From Comamonas testosteroni (GTDB lineage: Bacteria; Pseudomonadota; Gammaproteobacteria; Burkholderiales; Burkholderiaceae_C): DNA of 64,000 nucleotides. Positions 57,801 through 64,000 of this stretch are shown piece by piece. Under the pieces are notes generated by a model, which worked only from the letters and a program-made list of their open reading frames with translations, ran no database searches and was not told the DNA's origin. The stretch lies in NCBI GenBank assembly GCA_008727115.1, contig CP044131.1, positions 2,294,001 to 2,358,000 of the forward strand, written 5' to 3'. Within the stretch, counting starts at the first letter, position 1. Every line of letters begins with the position of its first letter. A program made the position numbers and the translations under genes.

Positions 57801-58895
57801 ATGTCATTGCTACAAGCTTCTTCCAAGATTGCCATTCTCGGTGGCGGCCTCATGGGTCGCCTGCTGTCGCTGGCCCTGGCCCAGCGTGGCCATTCCATCG
57901 ACCTTTATGACGCTCATGGCCCGCAAGGTGACGGCGCAGCCGCCCGCGTGGCCGCCGCCATGCTGGCCCCCTTGGCCGAGTCCGCCATTACCGAGCCCGG
58001 CGTGGTCCGCATGGGCCAGCATGCCTTGAAGCGCTGGCCTGAGATCATCGGCCAGCTCTCACAGCCTGTATTTCTGCAGCAAAACGGCACGCTTATTCTC
58101 TGGCACCGTCAGGACCAGGCCGATGCCGCCCGCTTTTTCGGCCTGCTGGAGAAAAACCGCCGCATCAACCCCAGTCTGCCCGCCATGGAAGAAAAGACGG
58201 GTGCTGCGCTGCAGGAGTGCGAGCCCGCGCTGCAAGGCCGCTTCAGCCAGGCCGTCTACCTGCCCGGCGAAGGTCAGCTGGACAACCGCCAGTTGCTGGC
58301 GGCGCTGGTCGATCAACTAACGACACTGGGCGTAAAACTGCACTGGGAGAGTCCGCGCGAGCTGAGCGACTTTCGCCCGGGTGAGGCTGGACAGCCCGAC
58401 TTCGTCTTTGACTGCCGCGGTCTGGGAGCCCGAACGCAGTGGAAAGACCTGCGCGGCATCCGTGGCGAGGTCGTGCGCATTTATGCGCCGGAAGTCACCC
58501 TGGCCCGCCCCACGCGATTGATTCATCCACGCTACCCCATCTACATCGCGCCCAAGGAAGATCATCTGTTCGTGATCGGCGCGACCGAGATCGAGTCCGA
58601 CGATATGTCTCCCGCCAGCGTGCGCTCCACATTGGAGCTGCTGTCCGCCGCTTATACGGTTCACTCCGGCTTTGCCGAGGGCAGGATTGTGGAAGTCGCC
58701 ACGCAATGCCGCCCCACTCTGCCCGACAATCTGCCCGCCGTGCGTCTGCTGGCTCCGCGCGTCATGGAGGTCAATGGTCTGTATCGCCACGGCTTCATGA
58801 TCTCCCCGGCTATGCTGGACGTGGTACTGGAGCTGGTGGATCACAATGACTCCCCTCTGGCGCGAGAGTTCGAGGTTTCTGTACACCGGCCCTGA
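57801..58895 (+). CDS. thiO: Glycine oxidase-like FAD-dependent oxidoreductase ThiO
   Basis: A 364-residue DAO-family flavoprotein from ATG 57801 (57783 is possible). The FAD motif is at the N-terminus (KIAILGGGLMGRLLSLALAQ), with AARVAAAMLAPLAE, GQLDNRQLLAALVDQL, YIAPKEDHLFVIGATE and GLYRHGFMISPA further on. ThiO oxidises glycine to dehydroglycine for ThiG. It is the first gene after the TPP riboswitch, with thiS 93 bases downstream, which fixes the pathway assignment. Confidence 0.92.
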   Translation: MSLLQASSKIAILGGGLMGRLLSLALAQRGHSIDLYDAHGPQGDGAAARVAAAMLAPLAESAITEPGVVRMGQHALKRWPEIIGQLSQPVFLQQNGTLILWHRQDQADAARFFGLLEKNRRINPSLPAMEEKTGAALQECEPALQGRFSQAVYLPGEGQLDNRQLLAALVDQLTTLGVKLHWESPRELSDFRPGEAGQPDFVFDCRGLGARTQWKDLRGIRGEVVRIYAPEVTLARPTRLIHPRYPIYIAPKEDHLFVIGATEIESDDMSPASVRSTLELLSAAYTVHSGFAEGRIVEVATQCRPTLPDNLPAVRLLAPRVMEVNGLYRHGFMISPAMLDVVLELVDHNDSPLAREFEVSVHRP

Positions 58896-58988
58896 GCCTT
58901 GTACCCCCACTTTCCTTACCGTCCATCGCGCGCGCAAGCGGCGCATCGCCAAAGTTTTTACTGAGCCCTGCCCTTTTGTTTTGATGCC

Positions 58989-59186
58989 ATGAAGATCTTT
59001 CTCAATCAGCAAGCCACCGACCTGCAAGCCCCTGCCACCGTAGCCGATGCGCTGGCGCAAATGCAGGCCAAGCCTCCATTTGCCGTGGCGGTCAACACCG
59101 TGTTCGTGCCCAGAAGCCAATATGCTGCCCATGCGCTGAACGAAGGCGACAAGATGGAAGTCATCTCCCCCGTCACTGGCGGCTAA
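58989..59186 (+). CDS. thiS: Sulfur carrier protein ThiS
   Basis: A 65-residue ubiquitin-fold protein (MKIFLNQQATDLQ... to ISPVTGG). The C-terminal Gly-Gly is adenylated and converted to thiocarboxylate, which donates sulfur to the thiazole. Length is normal. It lies between thiO and thiG on the same strand. Confidence 0.96.
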   Translation: MKIFLNQQATDLQAPATVADALAQMQAKPPFAVAVNTVFVPRSQYAAHALNEGDKMEVISPVTGG

Positions 59187-59326
59187 AAATGAATCCTTCC
59201 GCTATGAGACAACTCCCTCACGGCGAGGCGGCTCCTGTGCGGTGACACTGACTTGCTACATACCTGCTGGAGGCTCATTGGGCTTCACGCTCATTGCAGT
59301 ACAAAAACAAGAGATAAAGACAAATC

Positions 59327-60139
59327 ATGAATACAAAAACTAACGACGACTCCCTGGTTCTTTACGGCCAGCGCTTTGAAAGCCGCCTGCTGCTGGGCAC
59401 CTCGCGCTACCCTTCGCCAGCCATTCTGGAAGCTGCTGTCGAGCGCTCCAAGCCCGCCATGGTCACAGCATCTTTGCGTCGTCAGGGCAGCAATGCGACG
59501 GCAGCCGCCGAGAACGGTGCCAGCTTCTGGGAGTTGTTGCGCAAGCTGAACGTACCCGTGCTGCCCAACACCGCAGGCTGCATGACCATCCAGGAAGCCG
59601 TGACCACTGCGCAAATGGCCCGTGAAGTCTTTGATACGCCCTGGATCAAGCTGGAGCTGATCGGCGACGACTACACACTGCAGCCCGATACGCTCAACCT
59701 GGTCGAAGCCGCCTCCATCCTCATCAAGGATGGCTTTCAGGTGCTGCCCTATACCACCTACGACCTGGTGCTGTGCCAAAAGCTGGTGGACGTGGGCTGC
59801 CAGGCCGTGATGCCCTGGGCCGCCCCCATCGGCACGGGCCGTGGCCCCGTCAACCCCTACGCCATGCAAATGCTGCGCGAGCGTCTGAACGTGCCACTGA
59901 TCGTCGATGCCGGACTGGGCCGCCCCTCGCACGCCTGCACAGTGATGGAATGGGGTTATGACGCCGTGCTGCTGAACACCGCCGTGGCGCTGTCCGAAGA
60001 CCCCGTGGTCATGGCGGGTGCGTTCTCGGACGCCGTCAACGCCGGTCACGCCGCCTACCGTGCTGGCGCCATGGCCGAGCAAACCGCCGCCCAGCCCAGC
60101 ACCCCCGTGCTGGGAACGCCCTTCTGGCATCAGGAGTAA
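59327..60139 (+). CDS. thiG: Thiazole synthase
   Basis: A 270-residue TIM-barrel enzyme that forms the thiazole phosphate from DXP, ThiS-thiocarboxylate and dehydroglycine. It shows YGQRFESRLLLGTSRYPSPA at the start, PNTAGCMTIQEAVTTAQMAR, WIKLELIGDDYTLQPD (with the Lys that forms the Schiff base) and IGTGRGPVNPYAMQ. It is followed by thiE after 3 bases. Confidence 0.97.
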   Translation: MNTKTNDDSLVLYGQRFESRLLLGTSRYPSPAILEAAVERSKPAMVTASLRRQGSNATAAAENGASFWELLRKLNVPVLPNTAGCMTIQEAVTTAQMAREVFDTPWIKLELIGDDYTLQPDTLNLVEAASILIKDGFQVLPYTTYDLVLCQKLVDVGCQAVMPWAAPIGTGRGPVNPYAMQMLRERLNVPLIVDAGLGRPSHACTVMEWGYDAVLLNTAVALSEDPVVMAGAFSDAVNAGHAAYRAGAMAEQTAAQPSTPVLGTPFWHQE

Positions 60140-60142
60140 GCC

Positions 60143-61081
60143 ATGAACACCGCCGAAATTTCTGCGCTGGCCCAGGCCATTGTTCATCAGCATGAAGCCA
60201 ACTTCGGTGCGCGTCTGCACCATGATGCCAACTCGGTCGAGCTGACGCCTCAGCCCGTGCCCCCCGCACTGCGCAGCGAACCTGCCTATCTGGCGGCTCT
60301 TGAAGCCTGCAGCCAGCTGGGCTTTATCGCTGTGGATGCCGAAACACTGGCCCAAGCCTGGCAGCGCCAGAGCGAACGCACCAACCAGTTCGATGCCACG
60401 CACTGGCCCGATGAGCCAGAGGATTTCGGCCTTGAAGGCTCTGACCCCGCGCAAGCCTTTGCCCACTGCCCGCGTGATCTGGGCCTCTATGGCGTGCTGC
60501 CCACGGCCGAATGGGTGGGCCGCATGGCCCGTGCCGGTGTGCCTACGGTGCAGTTGCGCTTCAAGTCCGACGACAAAGCCGCCGTGGCCGCAGAAATCAA
60601 GGCCGCCGTGGAAGCCGTCAAAGGCACCAACGCCCGCCTGTTCATCAACGACCACTGGCAAGCCGCGCTAGACGCCGGCGCCTACGGCATCCATGTGGGC
60701 CAGGAAGACCTGGACATCATTGCGCCGCGCGACCTGGAAACGATTCGCACCTCGGGCACGCGCTTTGGTGTCTCCACCCACGGTTATGCCGAAATGGTGC
60801 GTGCCCACGCCGTGCAGCCCAGCTATATCGCACTGGGCGCCGTCTTCCCTACCACGCTCAAGCGCATGCCCACAGCCCCGCAGGGCCTGGCGCGCCTGGC
60901 CGCCTATGTGCGGCTGATGAAGCAATATCCGCTGGTCGCCATTGGTGGCATTTCTGCCGACCTGTTCCCCGCTGTGCGCGCCACGGGCGTGGGCTCGATC
61001 GCGGTGGTGCGTGCGCTGGTTAACGCCGCAGATCCTGAAGCGGCTGCACGTGATTTGATGACTCGCATCAATCAAGCATAA
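60143..61081 (+). CDS. thiE: Thiamine-phosphate synthase ThiE with an N-terminal extension
   Basis: A 312-residue protein whose C-terminal ~200 residues (about 110-312) are ThiE: VGRMARAGVPTVQLRFK, ARLFINDHWQAALDAGAYGI, HVGQEDLD, GVSTHGYAEM, YIALGAVFPTTLKR and VAIGGISADLFPAV. It joins HMP-PP and thiazole phosphate. Residues 1-110 have no match that I recognise; standard ThiE is about 210 residues. The extension is acidic in part (PDEPEDFGLEGSDP). It starts 3 bases after thiG, so it is co-transcribed. Confidence 0.92.
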   Translation: MNTAEISALAQAIVHQHEANFGARLHHDANSVELTPQPVPPALRSEPAYLAALEACSQLGFIAVDAETLAQAWQRQSERTNQFDATHWPDEPEDFGLEGSDPAQAFAHCPRDLGLYGVLPTAEWVGRMARAGVPTVQLRFKSDDKAAVAAEIKAAVEAVKGTNARLFINDHWQAALDAGAYGIHVGQEDLDIIAPRDLETIRTSGTRFGVSTHGYAEMVRAHAVQPSYIALGAVFPTTLKRMPTAPQGLARLAAYVRLMKQYPLVAIGGISADLFPAVRATGVGSIAVVRALVNAADPEAAARDLMTRINQA

Positions 61082-61113
61082 ATCAGGCAAAATCGACCTG
61101 TAACGCTTTCTGA

Positions 61114-61138
61114 AACTGCGCAAGCAGCTATCAAAAAA
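61114..61138 (-). repeat. Dispersed GATAGCTGCTAGCGCTT repeat, truncated copy 12
   Basis: Minus strand reads TTTTTTGATAGCTGCTTGCG, then CAGTT. Only one half is present; it is fused to the terminator stem that follows. Confidence 0.6.
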
Positions 61139-61160
61139 GGACTCTTCCGAGTCCTTTTTT
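61133..61160. terminator. Bidirectional terminator between thiE and the GGDEF gene
   Basis: AAAAAAGGACTC and GAGTCCTTTTTT pair perfectly around TTCC. Both convergent genes are served. Confidence 0.93.
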
Positions 61161-61171
61161 ACGTTACTTCT

Positions 61172-62395
61172 CTAAGCCAGATCCGCCGAACTTGCCAGTG
61201 ATTCGCTTCTGGCCGGTATCAATTGATTGCTATAGGCGGGCTGCACCACTTCCACGCGGTTGCGACCTGCGGCCTTGCCCCGGTAGAGGGCGGCATCGGC
61301 CTGGCGCATGGCGGCCTCCATCGCGCCCGCTTCTTCAAAGCGGCTGGAGATGCCGATGGTGACGGAGCATTGCAGCGCTTTGTCCAAACCTTTGATGTGC
61401 ATGCTTTGTGCCTCTACAGCCGCGCGCACGCGCTCGGCCAACTGGGCCACGCCAGCGGCATCAGTCTCCAGGCAGATGACGACAAACTCCTCGCCACCAA
61501 TGCGTCCGACCAGATCGCCACGGCGCACCGTGTTCTGCAGCACTTCGGCCACCTGGCACAGCACGCCGTCGCCTGCCTGGTGGCCGTAGCCGTCATTGAT
61601 GCGCTTGAAGTGGTCGACGTCCACCATCAGCAGGTGCACGGGATCAGCCTTGCGCGAGTTGAAGTAGCGTTGCACGGCCTCGGTCAGCCCCCGCCGGTTG
61701 AGCAACTGGGTCAAGGGGTCGCGGGCAGCGATATTGCGCAGGTCATCGGTCAGGCGGCGCAGCACCAGCCAGACGATGGATGGCGGCAGCACGGTGGCCA
61801 GGAAGCTCATATAGATATAGAAGATCAGCTGAAACTGCTGATCCATCTGCAATGCATCCAAACCGCCATGAATGGTCTTGAAAAATTTGAGGGCATTGAG
61901 CACGCAGATGCCCATGATCAGTGCCGCGAAGAACACCATCTCGCCATACAAATCCTTGGCGAAGGTGCGCACGCCATAGATCACCGTGAGCGCCATGACA
62001 AAAAACAGCAGCGCCGCCATGCCCGAGAGCATGGCGTAGCGCGCCACGGGCCCCAAGCTCCACTGCACCAGCACCTGAATAGCGCTATAGGTGGCCGCAA
62101 AAACCAGCAGAGGCCGCAGCAAGGGCACGGGCTGGCCAAAAAAGCGCATGGCCCCCAGCCAGTAAGCCACGGGCGAGGCCAGCGTGAGCGTGTGGTTGAG
62201 CACATTCATGACACTCCAGGCGGGGCCGCCCTCCAACAGTTGCAGCACATAGGCACTGCCCAGCAGGAAGTTGCCCACCGCAAAGAAATCCATCCCCATT
62301 TTTCGGGAGTTCAGACGCTGGCTGATGAGCAGAAACATCACCGAAAAGCACAGCAGGTGTGCACACAGCATGCCGACAAGAATCTTTGCAACCAT
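61172..62395 (-). CDS. Membrane-anchored diguanylate cyclase (GGDEF)
   Basis: A 407-residue inner-membrane protein. About six transmembrane helices form the N-terminal sensor part (to about residue 210). The GGDEF domain follows (about 225-390), with the active site RIGGEEFVVIC and the core DVDHFKRINDGYGHQAGD. An RxxD inhibition site (RRGD) lies exactly five residues before GGEEF, so product feedback is likely. It should make cyclic di-GMP in response to an unknown membrane signal. No EAL domain is attached. Confidence 0.93.
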   Translation of the reverse strand: MVAKILVGMLCAHLLCFSVMFLLISQRLNSRKMGMDFFAVGNFLLGSAYVLQLLEGGPAWSVMNVLNHTLTLASPVAYWLGAMRFFGQPVPLLRPLLVFAATYSAIQVLVQWSLGPVARYAMLSGMAALLFFVMALTVIYGVRTFAKDLYGEMVFFAALIMGICVLNALKFFKTIHGGLDALQMDQQFQLIFYIYMSFLATVLPPSIVWLVLRRLTDDLRNIAARDPLTQLLNRRGLTEAVQRYFNSRKADPVHLLMVDVDHFKRINDGYGHQAGDGVLCQVAEVLQNTVRRGDLVGRIGGEEFVVICLETDAAGVAQLAERVRAAVEAQSMHIKGLDKALQCSVTIGISSRFEEAGAMEAAMRQADAALYRGKAAGRNRVEVVQPAYSNQLIPARSESLASSADLA

Positions 62396-62736
62396 GATGA
62401 ATTGGGAAGGAGTGCTGGTTCAGCGGTCTGTGCTTACCCACCCTCTTTGCACACCATCAGCAAAGGCAGCGTCAAAGATGCAGAGTCTGCACATGTAACC
62501 ACAAGCAACAAAAACAAGGGCGCAGTGTAATCCCAGACCTTGGAGCCCGGCTAGCGCAGGCCCACAGCAGCTTCAGGGCATGACAAGTCACAGCTCGGCT
62601 GCCGTCGTTTTAGACACTCAGACGGGAATCAGCGCCGTGCTTGACGCATCCGTGACAGTCCTGAGCCTCTCAATTTAGGCAGCACCGGTCCCACACGCGA
62701 CAATGGACCGGTTACCAGTCACGCATAAGACAGAAC
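62396..62736. other. Intergenic stretch upstream of the Crp/Fnr gene
   Basis: About 340 bases between divergent genes. It must hold both promoters. I see no clear hairpin, repeat or conserved RNA element and no good Shine-Dalgarno sequence before ATG 62737. Confidence 0.4.
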
Positions 62737-63456
62737 ATGGACGAACCGATTCTTAGTATGGAAGAACGTGAGGCGATCAACTCTGGTCGCTGGTTTTCAT
62801 CCCTTTCGCCCTCTCTGAGGCACGACATTCTTCGATGCGCTTACGTCAAACGATTCAAAGATGGCATGCTCATCTGCGCTCGGGGCGAACCTCCCGAGGA
62901 ATGGATTGCCTGTGCGCGTGGCGCGGTGCGGGTCAGCTCCACCTCCATCACGGGCAAGCAGATCACGCTGACCTATGTGGAGCCGGGCATCTGGTTTGGC
63001 GATGTGGCGATTCTGGACGGCGACAAGCGCACGCACGATGCCTATGCCCATGGCGAGACCACGCTGATATGCGTCTCCAAGGCCGACTTCAAGCGCCTTC
63101 TGTCAGAGCATGCAGAGTTCACCGACGCCATACTGCGCCTGAATGCGCGCCGCGTTCGCCAGCTCTACGGACTGGTGGAAGACCTCAATACCTTGCCGCT
63201 GCGCGCCCGTCTGGCCAAGCAACTGCTGCACCTGACACGCAGCTATGGCGTGATGAGCCTGTCGGACAGCAACGAGATTCGCATCGGCCTGCATCTGGCA
63301 CAGGAAGAACTGGCCCAGTTGCTGGGCGCATCGCGCCAGCGTGTGAACCAGGAACTCAAGTCCATGGAGCGCGACGAGGTCATTCGCATCGAGCCGGGCG
63401 GCCTTATCGTGCGCGATCGGGCGACGCTGCTGCGCATTGCGGACACCGATCACTAG
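62737..63456 (+). CDS. Crp/Fnr-family transcriptional regulator
   Basis: A 239-residue DNA-binding protein. The cyclic nucleotide-binding-like beta-barrel is at about 20-140 (GKQITLTYVEPGIWFGDVAI, DAYAHGETTLICVSKADFKR), followed by the dimer helix and a winged helix at about 165-235 with LAQEELAQLLGASRQRVNQE. The FNR cluster motif CxxCxxxxxC is absent from the N-terminus and the CRP cAMP pocket residues are not clearly kept, so the effector is unknown. The next gene (phosphotransferase) is 249 bases further, separated by GC-rich block copy 3. Confidence 0.93.
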   Translation: MDEPILSMEEREAINSGRWFSSLSPSLRHDILRCAYVKRFKDGMLICARGEPPEEWIACARGAVRVSSTSITGKQITLTYVEPGIWFGDVAILDGDKRTHDAYAHGETTLICVSKADFKRLLSEHAEFTDAILRLNARRVRQLYGLVEDLNTLPLRARLAKQLLHLTRSYGVMSLSDSNEIRIGLHLAQEELAQLLGASRQRVNQELKSMERDEVIRIEPGGLIVRDRATLLRIADTDH

Positions 63457-63464
63457 ATAAGAAT

Positions 63465-63588
63465 CTCCCCCTGAGCCGCTTTGCGGCTTCCCCCTCTCTC
63501 TTCGGGAGGGGGACGGCAGCTTCGCCGCGAGACGGCTCTTGCTCGCTGCCACTTGGGTTAGGCCACGCCAGTTTTGGCGCGTGCTTCC
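63465..63588 (-). repeat. GC-rich dispersed block, copy 3
   Basis: CCCCCTGAGCCGCTTTGCGG, then CTTCCCCCTCTCTCTTCGGG and ACGCCAGTTTTGGCGCGTGC at the right. On the minus strand it lines up with the block at 39184-39300 for about 120 bases. It lies between the Crp/Fnr gene and the phosphotransferase gene. Confidence 0.8.
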
Positions 63589-63705
63589 CTTTCTCTTGCC
63601 GTGTTCTGCGGCAGCCCCTCCCCTTTTATGCATCGCTCGCTGCGCTCTGGCGCGGCGCGGCGGCTTGCGTGCGCCTCTCACAAATCGAAAAAGGACTGAG
63701 ACTTC

Positions 63706-64000
63706 ATGAGCACTTTTGACCATTTTGTCGGCACCCGCGCTGTGTCTGATCAGCATGCTTTTGACACCGATGCGCTGACGGGCTGGATGGACCAGCATGT
63801 CGATGGCTTTGAAGGCCCGGTGCAGGTGGAGATGTTCAAGGGCGGGCAGTCCAACCCCACCTACAAGCTGATCACGCCCGGCAAAAGCTATGTGATGCGC
63901 GCCAAGCCCGGGCCGGTGGCCAAGCTGCTGCCTTCGGCCCATGCAATCGAGCGCGAGTACCGCGTGATGAAGGGGCTGGCCGGCACCGATGTGCCTGTGC
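63706..64000 (+). CDS. Phosphotransferase-family protein (APH/ACAD10-like), N-terminal part (partial)
   Basis: The first 98 residues of a protein that runs out of the window, starting MSTFDHFVGTRAVSDQHAFD with AAGGA at 63691. The EMFKGGQSNPTYKLITPGKS (nucleotide loop) and YVMRAKPGPVAKLLPSAHAI segments match the aminoglycoside-phosphotransferase-like kinases that precede or fuse to acyl-CoA dehydrogenases (ACAD10/11 type). These are thought to phosphorylate 4-hydroxy acids for catabolism. The continuation lies outside the window. Confidence 0.85.
   Translation, partial: MSTFDHFVGTRAVSDQHAFDTDALTGWMDQHVDGFEGPVQVEMFKGGQSNPTYKLITPGKSYVMRAKPGPVAKLLPSAHAIEREYRVMKGLAGTDVPV

Noticed and set aside
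59291..60661. 456-codon minus-strand frame opposite thiG and thiE
   Set aside because: Antisense to two well-defined thiamin genes.
1..64000. tRNA, rRNA or tmRNA genes
   Set aside because: No cloverleaf with a T-loop GTTCGA-type motif or rRNA segment was recognised by eye; a covariance search could still find a small RNA.

Overview
The window looks like chromosome of a betaproteobacterium of the family Comamonadaceae, most likely Comamonas or a close relative. The base composition is GC-rich, and the gene content is typical of the family: an SpmA-SpmB fusion, a YebC protein, DmdC-like acyl-CoA dehydrogenase, two Liv-type solute-binding proteins, CytX and a riboswitch-controlled thi locus. 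Short AT-flanked intergenic repeats built around GATAGCTGCTAGCGCTT recur through the window. The genus is inferred from protein and repeat character, since no rRNA or tRNA gene was recognised.

Layout. 1-2.3 kb: the right end of an IS3-family element abuts a Sel1-repeat gene. 2.7-8.7 kb: a MauG-like di-haem peroxidase and a TonB-dependent receptor behind a probable Fur box, then an unrecognised exported protein. 8.8-22.5 kb: housekeeping and signalling genes (YebC, PQQ-type sugar dehydrogenase, SpmAB, HD hydrolase, exonuclease I, two different sirtuins, cardiolipin synthase, an orphan HipB-like regulator, a GAF protein, an FAH-family enzyme, a PAS hybrid histidine kinase, RlmB). 22.8-33.4 kb: SstT, the divergent ybbA/tesA pair, a DUF1254 protein in AT-rich surroundings, a DUF2189 membrane protein with a small Gly/Asp-rich partner, a MetC-like lyase, a BON lipoprotein, an MFS transporter and a patatin lipoprotein.

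33.7-49.3 kb is a lipid and carbon uptake block on the minus strand: acyl-CoA dehydrogenase, thiolase, a two-domain enoyl-CoA hydratase/3-hydroxyacyl-CoA dehydrogenase, a complete branched-chain-type ABC transporter (livKHMGF plus a second livK), an orphan DUF4123 gene and an acyl-CoA synthetase. 49.5-53.4 kb carries selO-msrB, yciB-bolA and a parvulin. 53.6-61.1 kb is a thiamin region with two TPP riboswitches (cytX; thiO-thiS-thiG-thiE) and a divergent thiD. The window ends with a GGDEF protein, a Crp/Fnr regulator and the start of a phosphotransferase-family gene.

No complete new defence or mobile system stands out. The most unusual features are non-coding: (i) a dispersed ~50-bp repeat in at least twelve intergenic sites; (ii) two intergenic elements, at 33.4 and 36.9 kb, that have different terminal inverted repeats but the same three-way-junction layout and a shared core; (iii) a ~120-bp GC-rich block in three copies. 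Protein oddities include a second repeat type in the Sel1 protein, a receiver domain without its phospho-acceptor, a LivF with Arg in place of the Walker A Lys, and a Cys-rich small protein coupled to DUF4123.
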